From assembly GCA_025360645.1 (NCBI GenBank), contig JANYBT010000035.1:1-64000 (forward strand): a stretch of 64,000 nt of DNA, read 5' to 3'. Positions within the stretch are counted from its first letter, which is position 1, and each line of letters begins with the position of its first letter. The notes under the pieces were generated by a model. The model did no database searches, was not told the origin of the DNA, and worked only from the letters and a program-made list of their open reading frames with translations. Shown here one piece after another: positions 53,804-61,930 of this stretch. Position numbers and translations under genes: made by a program. This DNA comes from Acidobacteriaceae bacterium. GTDB lineage: Bacteria; Acidobacteriota; Terriglobia; Terriglobales; Acidobacteriaceae.

Positions 53804-54925
53804 TCAGAAGTTCCGAGGCAGGCCGTCCCCGTCGGCTCGCGTGAAATGGATCCGCGACGAGGAGTTGTGCAAGGGCGGTAGCAAAGCGGCTAACGGCTTG
53901 GACGCTGCGAAGATGAAATTCGACGCCGCTTCCATGAACCCGTTCGTGCGCAGAGCATCCCCCCAAAGAGGATGGCTTTGATTGGAAACAATTAAATCCA
54001 CTCCCTGCTGAACCAGACAGTCGGTGGCTGCGCGCATCACGGGAACGGCGTCCGTCGGGTCCGCCCAGCAGTCCAGGATCGAACCTACCCGCATAGAGCC
54101 GTACTTTGTATCCGGCCGCCTCTGGGCCACCACCGCCCAACCGAGGTCGTCGCCGCGCCGGCTGATCCGCAATCGAGTCAGGTGTTTTTCGCTGGCCGGA
54201 TACAGGCGTTGCAGAGTCGCGGCGTCACGGACCGCGGCCAGCGAATAGTTGCGCCTGGCTTTTTCCCACAGTGGAGTTGCCCAATCCGAAAAGACCTCGA
54301 CCTCGGTTACGGTTGTGTCTGGTGCAAACCGCAACTTGGCTCCGGCCCAGGCTTGATGCAATTTCATTGCGGCGAAGCCGATGCCGGTGCAGGCCGCCAG
54401 ATCCATCATGCGTCGGCGCCAAGCGCTTCGTCGGAGTGCTTCCATCTCGCGGAAGAAGCGGAAGGGCTTCACCACCTTGAAGAAAAACGGAACTAGGCAA
54501 TGGCTCCAGCCGATGCCGACGAGCATGCGGGGCAACGGACGATCATATCCGCCCATGCCCAGGCAGTAGAGCAGAGGCTGGCGCTGCATGGCATCCCGGA
54601 GGAGCAGTCCGCCCACCGCCGCCAACGATTTGCGGACGATCCCCTCCGACAAGGGATGGTGGTAATAAGCGAGCGAACGGAAACTCCCGTCGGGAAGTTG
54701 GAACCTCTGATGCTTCAGGGCGTACCCGCCGCGCACTACCCCACCGTCGAGCGCGACAAAAAATTCATTGAATAACTCCTCGTCCCCGGTCTGGGGTAAC
54801 CAGCGGGGAACTGATTCCTTGAAGAACACGAAGTCGGGTTCGGCCCCGCCCGCTTGCAGGCGCTCATTGAACTCCTGGACGCCGCGTTCGTGTTCTTTCC
54901 GGTAGAGTTGGATGGAAATGGGCAA
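53804..54925 (-). CDS. GNAT-like acyltransferase candidate next to the acyl carrier protein
   Basis: The 373-residue protein has no signal peptide. The N-terminal part reads 'MPISIQLYRKEHERGVQEFN', 'EELFNEFFVALDGGVVRGGY' and 'HPLSEGIVRKSLAAVGGLLLRDAM', similar to the acceptor half of GNAT-type enzymes. The C-terminal part repeats such a pattern: 'LTRLRISRRGDDLGWAVVAQR', 'VPVMRAATDCLVQQGVDLIVSNQSH'. A central stretch at about 130-200 is basic and hydrophobic. It is the last gene of the minus-strand run and starts 6 bases after the acyl carrier protein stop. I infer that it uses the acyl-ACP made by its neighbours. The family is not recognised with certainty. Confidence 0.65.
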   Translation of the reverse strand: MPISIQLYRKEHERGVQEFNERLQAGGAEPDFVFFKESVPRWLPQTGDEELFNEFFVALDGGVVRGGYALKHQRFQLPDGSFRSLAYYHHPLSEGIVRKSLAAVGGLLLRDAMQRQPLLYCLGMGGYDRPLPRMLVGIGWSHCLVPFFFKVVKPFRFFREMEALRRSAWRRRMMDLAACTGIGFAAMKLHQAWAGAKLRFAPDTTVTEVEVFSDWATPLWEKARRNYSLAAVRDAATLQRLYPASEKHLTRLRISRRGDDLGWAVVAQRRPDTKYGSMRVGSILDCWADPTDAVPVMRAATDCLVQQGVDLIVSNQSHPLWGDALRTNGFMEAASNFIFAASKPLAALLPPLHNSSSRIHFTRADGDGLPRNF

Positions 54926-54931
54926 GGTGGG

Positions 54932-55177
54932 TCAACGTGATTGGAGCTTGCTCTCGACCACTTTCGTGATCTGCGCGATGCTCTGCATCTGATCCATTTC
55001 TTCCGGCGCGAATTGCAATTGGAAAGTGTCTTCAAGAGCCAGGATCAGATTGAGATGCTGAGTCGAATCCCACTTTTCTATGCTTTCAGGCGAAGAGTCT
55101 GGTGTGATGCGCTCCGCTGGCACCCCAAGAATATCGGAGGCGATGGCGCGCACACGTTCAAAAACCAAAACGCTCAC
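54932..55177 (-). CDS. Acyl carrier protein
   Basis: The 81-residue acidic protein starts at GTG 55177, whose GTGA overlaps the stop of the FkbH-like gene; the longer frame upstream is that gene in another phase. The four-helix carrier fold is recognisable from 'ERVRAIASDILGVPAERITPD' and 'EKWDSTQHLNLILALEDTF'. Ser38 in 'WDSTQHLNL' is the phosphopantetheine site. The phrase 'WDS..HLNLI..LE' is typical of carriers that partner FkbH-type HAD proteins. It is not the housekeeping AcpP, which has 'GADSLD'. It would hold the acyl unit made by the FkbH-like protein for transfer by the next gene product. Confidence 0.9.
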   Translation of the reverse strand: MSVLVFERVRAIASDILGVPAERITPDSSPESIEKWDSTQHLNLILALEDTFQLQFAPEEMDQMQSIAQITKVVESKLQSR

Positions 55178-57066
55178 TTGTTTTCTCCATTGGCTACTGT
55201 TAACTCGATCCAATCCGGACACGTTAGGGGCGCGCCCCCTAAAGGAGACCGCCATCGAGAGTTCTCTCCCACTTGTTCCTCACGCTGAAATCCATGGCGA
55301 GGATAGAAGTCGCCGGCCGGAGCATTCTTCCGGGTGGGCAGATACCATCCCGACAAACTGTCCATCCCGCGTTGTGCCGCGCTGCGCGCAAGATGGGATA
55401 GCAGAGCCGTTTCCACCTGCCTTCCAATCACCCGGCAACTCAGCAGGAAGCTCTCAATTTCGCAAGTATTGCCTTGGTCGTGCGTAATTGCGACCCCAAC
55501 CAGCCCATGGTCGCCAAATCGGTCTCGCATCCGGATTGATACCACCCGCCAGCCTGGCTGGACGGCGAGGTCTGCGATTTCCTGGTCTGAGTAACGGTGG
55601 GTCGTCATGTTGAACTGGCTGGTCTTCTGGGTGAGTTGCGCGATCCGTCCGAGGCTTGCAGCAGCTAGGGGCGCGATTTCCGCCCGCTGCTGCAAGAAGC
55701 GGTAGAAGTCCTCTTTCGATTGAAAACTCTGTTCCGCAGCCACTCGCTGCCGCTGTTTCTGATACAGGGCGGTCCGTTGTTCGTCCTCGCTGGAAAGCGT
55801 CAGCCGCTCCAGCGCGGGATGATTTCGGACTGCGGCTGCGTAAAGCATGGGATCTTCCGGCAAATCAATCACCATGACCTCAGGAACGGACGACCGCACG
55901 CGTTCCCGCTCGAACGGATTGTCGTCCAGGAACGCCAACGAGTCGATCCCAAGGTTTAACTCGGAAGCGATTTCGCGCAGCCCCTGCTCCTTGTCGTTCC
56001 AATTAATTCGCAGGCAGGCGAAGTGCTCCGGCCGCAAGACCATCTCAGGATGCTGTCCCATCGCTTCCATGGCATCCTCGGGATTGTTCTTGCTGCACAC
56101 CGCGAGCAGAATGCCTTTGCGATACAGATCCAGTAAAGCTCTCTGCAGAGACTGGTACGCCGCGCCCGGATAGTCGGAGCCCAGCTTGATTCCGGCCATG
56201 CCGTCTTCGCCAATTACTCCGCCCCAAAGCGTGTTGTCGAGATCCACCACCAGCACTTTCGCCGTCCTGCCGGTCAGGGGCAGAACGAAGCGCATCCACT
56301 CTTCCGCCAAGTGAATCAGTTGATCGGCGGCAATCGGCATGCGCGCGATCAGCCACTTCCTCGGATCGTTCCAGCGATCCCGCCCCTGGCGCGCCACCAG
56401 CCCCTCGTAATCGAGGATGAAAACTCCCATCTGCTCGCGAGCCAAGCGGCCAATCTCAGCGTTCAGTTGTGCGATCGCAGCCACTTGGCTCGTGCTCCTC
56501 TGCCCGTCCAGAACCCCGAAGTTGGGAAGCGAGGGTCGCTCCATGGAGTGGATCACCAAAGCTGCACTACTATGCCTCCGGAAGGCTGCGATCCATTGTT
56601 GGAAGCTCGCGCACACTCGTTGCAGCGCATCTTCCACGGTCTCGGGTGTCATCTCCCCATATTCCTGCCATAGATCGGGAGCGACATCGGGAGTCCGCAC
56701 CGCCAGAATCACCACATCGGGATGGAATCGGTACAGGGAACTTTGCTGATCCAGAATTTCCGGCGCATAAGCGTTAAAATCACCGACGTGGACCTGCAGG
56801 TCGATGCCATAAGTAAACGCCGCTGCCCGCAGCAATGGGACGATCGGTTCAATCGTCATAGCCCGCAGGATGGCGATGCGGAAAACAAGAAAGCGGGCTT
56901 GCGCCCTCAGGCCCTCGCAACGTGAAACCACGAAGGCTGCGCTGGCGGGGCCGCGCTCGACCCGCCACAACTCCTGGATCGAAAGCAGCACCTTCTCCGT
57001 CTCGCCCGCAGCCACCCGGGCATCAATTTCAGTTCGAAGTTGCGAGGGGTCGTTGGCCAACATCAT
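55174..57066 (-). CDS. FkbH-like HAD-IIIC protein with C-terminal GNAT domain
   Basis: The 630-residue protein has an N-terminal SGNH-like region (about 80-265, 'QVHVGDFNAYAPEIL', 'PDVVILAVRTPDV'), a HAD domain and a C-terminal GNAT domain. The HAD domain shows 'VVDLDNTLWGGVIGEDG' (nucleophile Asp275, Asp277), 'AVCSKNNPED' (323-331) and 'AFLDDNPFERERV' (378-390). The GNAT domain (about 460-600) has 'MTTHRYSDQEI', 'VSIRMRDRFGDHGLVGVAI' and 'ESFLLSCRVIGRQVE'. FkbH proteins take 1,3-bisphosphoglycerate, dephosphorylate it and load glycerate on an acyl carrier protein. The adjoining carrier gene supports that role. The usual setting is antibiotic biosynthesis; here it is an EPS locus. Confidence 0.9.
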   Translation of the reverse strand: MMLANDPSQLRTEIDARVAAGETEKVLLSIQELWRVERGPASAAFVVSRCEGLRAQARFLVFRIAILRAMTIEPIVPLLRAAAFTYGIDLQVHVGDFNAYAPEILDQQSSLYRFHPDVVILAVRTPDVAPDLWQEYGEMTPETVEDALQRVCASFQQWIAAFRRHSSAALVIHSMERPSLPNFGVLDGQRSTSQVAAIAQLNAEIGRLAREQMGVFILDYEGLVARQGRDRWNDPRKWLIARMPIAADQLIHLAEEWMRFVLPLTGRTAKVLVVDLDNTLWGGVIGEDGMAGIKLGSDYPGAAYQSLQRALLDLYRKGILLAVCSKNNPEDAMEAMGQHPEMVLRPEHFACLRINWNDKEQGLREIASELNLGIDSLAFLDDNPFERERVRSSVPEVMVIDLPEDPMLYAAAVRNHPALERLTLSSEDEQRTALYQKQRQRVAAEQSFQSKEDFYRFLQQRAEIAPLAAASLGRIAQLTQKTSQFNMTTHRYSDQEIADLAVQPGWRVVSIRMRDRFGDHGLVGVAITHDQGNTCEIESFLLSCRVIGRQVETALLSHLARSAAQRGMDSLSGWYLPTRKNAPAGDFYPRHGFQREEQVGENSRWRSPLGGAPLTCPDWIELTVANGENK

Positions 57067-57171
57067 TCCTTCAAAATGTCCGGAGTGGATACTGGAACCG
57101 CGTCGAAACCTGCGGTTGGCTCCGGGAACGGCGGTATCGCACAGTTCTGGCGCCCCCCCAGCCCAACCTCT

Positions 57172-58956
57172 CTATTCGACTCCTTGCAGTGCAGTTTCGA
57201 TCTCTTCCATGTCCGCTCCGATATCTTTGCCGTCCCGTCCTGCGGCCAGCCCAAGCGAGGCCCTCTTGCATGATGCCGAAGCATCTGCCTTCCGGCACAG
57301 GCGATAGTCCTCCCGGATTCCCGCGTCACCCATGTCTTTGACTAAAAAGTTGCCTGGAGGCCAACTCCCTTGTCCTCCGAGGATCAGGTTGTGCGTGAAG
57401 GTGGAGTTCTCGAAACAACTCTTGAACACCCCGCCAGGACCCTGCCCTTCCGGGTGGTAGGCGCAGTTGCCGGGTCCCCCACCAGCGGATGCGATCTTTG
57501 GTTCGCGTGGAGCCGAGAAAATATTGTTCGCAATCGTGAAATTTGCCAGCTTCTCGGTCTTGTCCAGGATCGAGATCAAAAGATTGGGCACGAACACCGT
57601 ATTGTGATCAATGCTCACATCCCTCATCTGCGGTTTGTTGGACAGGATCAGCGCGAAAATGCCGAAGCCCTGGTAATCCTGCTGATGGACCCCATCGGCC
57701 ACCAGATCGTGGATACTGTAGCGCTCGCCCGCGGTGCTTGCGCCACCTGCGTCTGACAAAGCATTCGCCAATTGCAGCACGCTGCCCACATTGCGGACCC
57801 GGTTGTAACGGACTGTGATGTCGGTCACTTTGCACAAGGGGCACTTGTTGGCCTGGTTCTTGGGAGTAAGCAGGATGGAAAACCCGGTCTGGCTGAAGCC
57901 GCCCCACACGTTCTCCAGCAGGTTGCCCTCAAACAGAACCCGCTGTGCATTTTTGACTTCAAAGTGGTTCTTCACGATGAAAGGATGCCCCGACGTTCCC
58001 CCTACATAACCAGGTTGATCCTTCATCCAAGTCATGGGTTTGAAGAGATGGTTGCGGCGAATCTCGATGTCGGTGGGGGTCACTTCGGCTGGTTTGCCGC
58101 CGAAAAGAATATTCTCCCCGGATGCTTCCAGAAAATTATTCACGATCTTGTAGGGACCCTGCGCGGCCACGCCGCCGCCGCTTCCCACAGCCTGGGCATC
58201 CGTACAAGCGCCCGAAACTGCAATGCAGTGGAAGTCATTGAGGTAGGAATCCACCAGTGCGCCAAAGGCGATTTCGGTAAATGCGACGCCGCGCGCGGTC
58301 TCGTCTTCGGCGGTCCCGTGCATCCAGACGCGATCAAAGATGATGTGGTGGGCGCTTGCGTTCTCTTTCGCCGAGGCGAGCGCCGTCATCGGTGCACCCG
58401 GGTTCCCGCGCCGGATTTCGAGACCCGTGAAACGGTAGTGGTTAGCGCCGTTCATGAACAGGATCGGGCCAGACCCCCCTTTGCCATCGAATTCCATTTT
58501 TGCCAGAACATTGCTGACCGTCGTGCAGTGCAGAGCGGGACGAGCAGGTAGCCCCACCACCCCTCCATAGCAGGGAGTCATGCGGCTGCCTTCCCGGGGC
58601 AGCTTGTCGTCAGCAACGCCGGTGCGGAGCAGGATCCAATGTCCGTCATCGCAGTTTTTCGCCGGAAACTGTACCGTTCCGCTGTACACTGCTCCCGGTT
58701 CGAGCATCAGGATATCGCCGCATTTGGCTTGGTCGACCGCTTGTTGCAGGCTCTCGGAGGGCCGCACGCGAAGGACGTGGCCTGGCGTGGGTGTGTCTGC
58801 CATGGCTGTCTTCAAATAGACTCGAGGAAGCTCGGCCGGGCCGTCGAATCCCTTTTGGGAAAGGGGAGGAACTGCAAAACATGCCACCCCGGCAAGCCAA
58901 AGCAGCAGAAATGCAAACCCTCGGGATACAGCGGAAACCCTCAAGACCTTATCCAT
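57172..58956 (-). CDS. Secreted right-handed beta-helix protein of the EPS locus
   Basis: The 594-residue protein runs from ATG 58956. A signal peptide (about 1-28, AFLLLWLAGVACFA) is followed by 'VLRVRPSESLQQAVDQAKCGDILMLEPG', the start typical of pectate-lyase-like parallel beta-helices. Repeated turns follow: 'DIEIRRNHLFKPMTW', 'HFEVKNAQRVLFEGNLLENVW', 'DITVRYNRVRNVGS', 'DVSIDHNTVFVP', 'NFTIANNIFSAPR'. It may be a polysaccharide lyase, epimerase or binding protein; no catalytic residues are clear. Its middle part is homologous to residues about 1500-1650 of the giant protein at 18750. It sits in the minus-strand run, 105 bases before fkbH. Confidence 0.82.
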   Translation of the reverse strand: MDKVLRVSAVSRGFAFLLLWLAGVACFAVPPLSQKGFDGPAELPRVYLKTAMADTPTPGHVLRVRPSESLQQAVDQAKCGDILMLEPGAVYSGTVQFPAKNCDDGHWILLRTGVADDKLPREGSRMTPCYGGVVGLPARPALHCTTVSNVLAKMEFDGKGGSGPILFMNGANHYRFTGLEIRRGNPGAPMTALASAKENASAHHIIFDRVWMHGTAEDETARGVAFTEIAFGALVDSYLNDFHCIAVSGACTDAQAVGSGGGVAAQGPYKIVNNFLEASGENILFGGKPAEVTPTDIEIRRNHLFKPMTWMKDQPGYVGGTSGHPFIVKNHFEVKNAQRVLFEGNLLENVWGGFSQTGFSILLTPKNQANKCPLCKVTDITVRYNRVRNVGSVLQLANALSDAGGASTAGERYSIHDLVADGVHQQDYQGFGIFALILSNKPQMRDVSIDHNTVFVPNLLISILDKTEKLANFTIANNIFSAPREPKIASAGGGPGNCAYHPEGQGPGGVFKSCFENSTFTHNLILGGQGSWPPGNFLVKDMGDAGIREDYRLCRKADASASCKRASLGLAAGRDGKDIGADMEEIETALQGVE

Positions 58957-59065
58957 GATTGCGGCTGCTACCTTCGTGGAAATTGAGAAAGGCCGAATCC
59001 ACTGGCAAAATCATAGCATAGCGAAACTCTGTCAGTTGCGCGTGGAACGGGTGTATTCCCATTCC

Positions 59066-60058
59066 TCACCCTTTGCGCCCCAGCCATGATTGCCATGCCC
59101 GCAAGCTGCGAGCCATAAGTTGTGGCGCAATCCCCAGACCCAACAGCGTCAGTCGAACTTTGATACTGGGTGCGATGCTGTGGGACTGCCGCAGCCGTTC
59201 GACGGCGTTTTGGAAATCCCCTGCTAACAAGCTCTGCTTTCCGCGAATTAGATCCAGACGGGCCTCCTGGCTGCGGAGGCGCGAGCGCAGCAATTTGCGC
59301 GAAGCCGCATCCAAAGCCAATTGTTGGTCCAGTTTCTTCAGCACTTCGATCTCACCGGCGACCAGACTGCCGGCGGTCGCCCCTTGGCTGTCCGAATGTA
59401 TCCTGCGGCGCAGCAGAACTTTTCGCTGATACGTGAACCGACACCCTTGGAAGGCCATGCGCAGCCAGAGGTCATGGTCCTCTGCGCAGCGAAAGTTCTC
59501 ATCGAACCAACCTGCCTCCAGCACTCGGCTGCGTTGTGCGATTGTTCCCGAGGTAGCGAGCTGGGTGGTTTCCACCAATAGACTCGCAAACGAAACTGGC
59601 CCGGTCGACGGGCAGACTTGCATGAAGGTCTTGTCCTCGAACCCCGGATCGCCAAAATATGCGGCATCACAAAAAACCACATCCAGACTCGGCTCGGCTT
59701 CGACCAGCTTCATTTGCACCGCCAAGTATTCGGACATCCAGATATCGTCGCTGTCCAGAAATGCCAGAAACTGTCCTCGCGCGTGGCGGATGCCCAGGTT
59801 GCGCGCCGCGCTGGGCCCTCCATTGCTCTGCTTCAGATAGGTGATCCTGGGCTGGTACGGTTCCAGGGCCTGCTCCAGCGCCTCGGTGTCGGGCGAACCA
59901 TCATTGATGACGATGACCTCGAAATTCCCAAAGCTCTGGGCCAGTGCGGATTCCAGCGACTCCCGAATGTGCCCCGCCGCTTGATAGCAGGGAATGATGA
60001 CGCTGACTGCCGGCGTACTGGTCGCGGGATCGTCCATCTCGGGAAGAATCTCAGACAT
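59066..60058 (-). CDS. Family 2 glycosyltransferase
   Basis: The 330-residue protein runs from ATG 60058, which overlaps the preceding sulfotransferase stop by 8 bases; ATG 60082 would add 8 residues. The GT-A fold is clear: 'VSVIIPCYQAAGHIRESLES', 'FEVIVINDGSPDTEALEQAL', 'SNGGPSAARNLGIRHARGQF' and the DXD site 'LAFLDSDDIWM'. 'FRCAEDHDLWLRMAFQG' is the ED acceptor motif. The C-terminal 80 residues are helical and basic. It probably adds one sugar of the repeat unit. The donor is unknown. Confidence 0.92.
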   Translation of the reverse strand: MSEILPEMDDPATSTPAVSVIIPCYQAAGHIRESLESALAQSFGNFEVIVINDGSPDTEALEQALEPYQPRITYLKQSNGGPSAARNLGIRHARGQFLAFLDSDDIWMSEYLAVQMKLVEAEPSLDVVFCDAAYFGDPGFEDKTFMQVCPSTGPVSFASLLVETTQLATSGTIAQRSRVLEAGWFDENFRCAEDHDLWLRMAFQGCRFTYQRKVLLRRRIHSDSQGATAGSLVAGEIEVLKKLDQQLALDAASRKLLRSRLRSQEARLDLIRGKQSLLAGDFQNAVERLRQSHSIAPSIKVRLTLLGLGIAPQLMARSLRAWQSWLGRKG

Positions 60059-60932
60059 CTCGGAGGGTGCCGCCTTTACCATTCATCCACAGCATCGGGT
60101 CGTGGGTAGACAAGTCGCAGTCCGTCGTCAGACCGTACCCCAGCGTGAGCATCAACCCCCCCCATGCGGTTTCGATCGCTTTCACGGATTCGCCGGGCAA
60201 CTCCGTTTTCCAGCGTCCTGCCGTCGCCTGGCCCACGAAGGGAATGTCTTTGCGGTGTTTCTTGGTGGCGACCCATTCCCCGGCCTGGACCTTTTCCATC
60301 TGCCGCATCTGTTCCGCCGAGCTCTTGTCGATTGCCTCTACGAGCCTCGCCCGCTCCGCTTGCACGCCCAGAAAGCTGGAGATGCGTGCCAACTCCCGCT
60401 CTGTTTCGGAGATCATATCTTCATAGCGCACCAGCAAGAAGCTTTCACTCTTGCCTCGCGTGAACACCCAGCTGGCTACGTTTTCGCCCCACGATCCCCA
60501 GTCGGCCGAGATCAGCCGCCCGTGAACGAAATCCTCAACATACCGCTGCAATGGATAGTCATCTGCAATTTGCCGGTACTTCCTTTGAAAGTTGTAATAC
60601 GACAAGACCAGGTCCCGCGGATCCCTCACGATGTACAGGACCTTCCGGTAGCGCGCATCGAAGTATTGATGGCTCTTGATGATTCTTGGTCGCGGCGTGC
60701 GCTTCAGCGCCCGGTTCGATTGCGAAGAAGTGTCCGGAATCAACTTCTCAATGTTCGTGAAGCTGACCGTCTTGTCCGGATGCACCAGGTTCGCGATCAG
60801 GAACCGGGTCCAGGTGTTCCCCGAGCGGGGATAAGACACGACAAAAGTATCGTCCGGATAGACGGCCAGGCCGCGATCCGCAATGTCGGTGCCCATCAGG
60901 TACTTCACGACCGTCTTGATCCCGTAAATCAT
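60051..60932 (-). CDS. Sulfotransferase domain protein (2 of 3)
   Basis: The 293-residue protein has the PAPS-binding loop 'FVVSYPRSGNTWTRFLIANL' (about 30-49) and 3'-phosphate motif 'VLYIVRDPRDLVLSYYNFQR' (about 98-117). 'IIKSHQYFDARYRK' gives the catalytic-His region, and 'RYEDMISETERELARISSFLG' and 'FVGQATAGRWKTELP' (loop binding the nucleotide) are also present. This is the Sulfotransfer_1 type, unlike the enzyme at 48162. It is clearly paralogous to the next gene upstream, with which it overlaps by 4 bases, so a tandem duplication is likely. It would sulfate a polymer sugar. Confidence 0.92.
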   Translation of the reverse strand: MIYGIKTVVKYLMGTDIADRGLAVYPDDTFVVSYPRSGNTWTRFLIANLVHPDKTVSFTNIEKLIPDTSSQSNRALKRTPRPRIIKSHQYFDARYRKVLYIVRDPRDLVLSYYNFQRKYRQIADDYPLQRYVEDFVHGRLISADWGSWGENVASWVFTRGKSESFLLVRYEDMISETERELARISSFLGVQAERARLVEAIDKSSAEQMRQMEKVQAGEWVATKKHRKDIPFVGQATAGRWKTELPGESVKAIETAWGGLMLTLGYGLTTDCDLSTHDPMLWMNGKGGTLRDV

Positions 60933-61798
60933 CGCAAAGGGTACTCCGGCAGAAAATCCAGCGGCGCCGCGTCTGGTTCAATCGCCGCTTCCACCCCTGT
61001 AGTGGAATAGCCCAGCAATCGCATCAGAGGCCCCCAAGCCTCTTCCATGCGCTCGACCGCTTCTGGGGGAAGCTTGGACTTCCACTCCCCGGAAGTCGCC
61101 GTGCGCACGAACAACAGGTCCTTGCGGGTCTCCTTGGTGGACGTCCACTGATCCGCCTGCGCCATTTCCAACTTTCGCATTCGATCGGAAGAACTTTGCG
61201 CCACTGCCCGAGCCAGCCGTTCTGGATCCGGCGGAATACCCAGCAGCCCTGCGATCCTGGCCAACTCGGTCTCCGCCCTCCGCAGCAGGTCCTCGTAGCG
61301 CAACAGAAGGAAGCCGGGAGTCCGGCTGCGGGCAACCATCCAACTCCCCACGTTCTGTGCCCAGGATCCATAAGGACAAGTCTCCCCCGCGAGGAAGCGC
61401 GTCACAAATTCTTCCACCGGGGTGTCGGTTCCGCTTACTCCCCGCTTGATCTGGAAATGGTACTGCGAAAGTGCCACATCGCGCGGGTCACGCACAATGC
61501 AAACTACCCGCTTGTACCGCGGGTCGAAAGGATGGTGGCTTTTCATCACTCGTGGTCGAGGACACCCCTGCAGAAATTGCCGCGATTGCAAATCGGGGTC
61601 GGGGATAATTTTTTCGATATTGAGAAACGTGACCGGGTCGTGCGATTGGATCAGATTGGCGATCAGGAATCGCGTCCAGGTATTGCCAGACTTGGGATAG
61701 GACGCGACAAAAACGTCATCCTCCCAAACCACAAGATTGCGCCCGGGCGCAACTCGACCCAGCAAATACTCGATCCCATATTTCAATTTCCGGATCAC
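60929..61798 (-). CDS. Sulfotransferase domain protein (3 of 3)
   Basis: The 289-residue paralogue of the downstream protein matches it across the full length. Its motifs are 'FVASYPKSGNTWTRFLIANL', 'VMKSHHPFDPRYKRVVCIVR', 'RDPRDVALSQYHFQIKRG', 'RYEDLLRRAETELARIAGLLG' and 'VRTATSGEWKSKLP'. All PAPS-binding and catalytic positions are kept. The two copies have diverged enough to act on different positions or sugars. It starts at ATG 61798, and its stop overlaps the next start (ATGA). There are 132 bases up to the flippase gene; they hold no clear signal. Confidence 0.92.
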   Translation of the reverse strand: MIRKLKYGIEYLLGRVAPGRNLVVWEDDVFVASYPKSGNTWTRFLIANLIQSHDPVTFLNIEKIIPDPDLQSRQFLQGCPRPRVMKSHHPFDPRYKRVVCIVRDPRDVALSQYHFQIKRGVSGTDTPVEEFVTRFLAGETCPYGSWAQNVGSWMVARSRTPGFLLLRYEDLLRRAETELARIAGLLGIPPDPERLARAVAQSSSDRMRKLEMAQADQWTSTKETRKDLLFVRTATSGEWKSKLPPEAVERMEEAWGPLMRLLGYSTTGVEAAIEPDAAPLDFLPEYPLR

Positions 61799-61930
61799 TG
61801 CTTACTTCCCTCCGTTTGGCGGCCTGAGCTTGGACCTGCTCCATCACTCATGCGTCGCTCCTTCGCCTCATCCTCTTGATTTTAGCTTGGGAATCTTCCT
61901 GAAAGACACTCCCAATGGGCTGCCGGTTCT

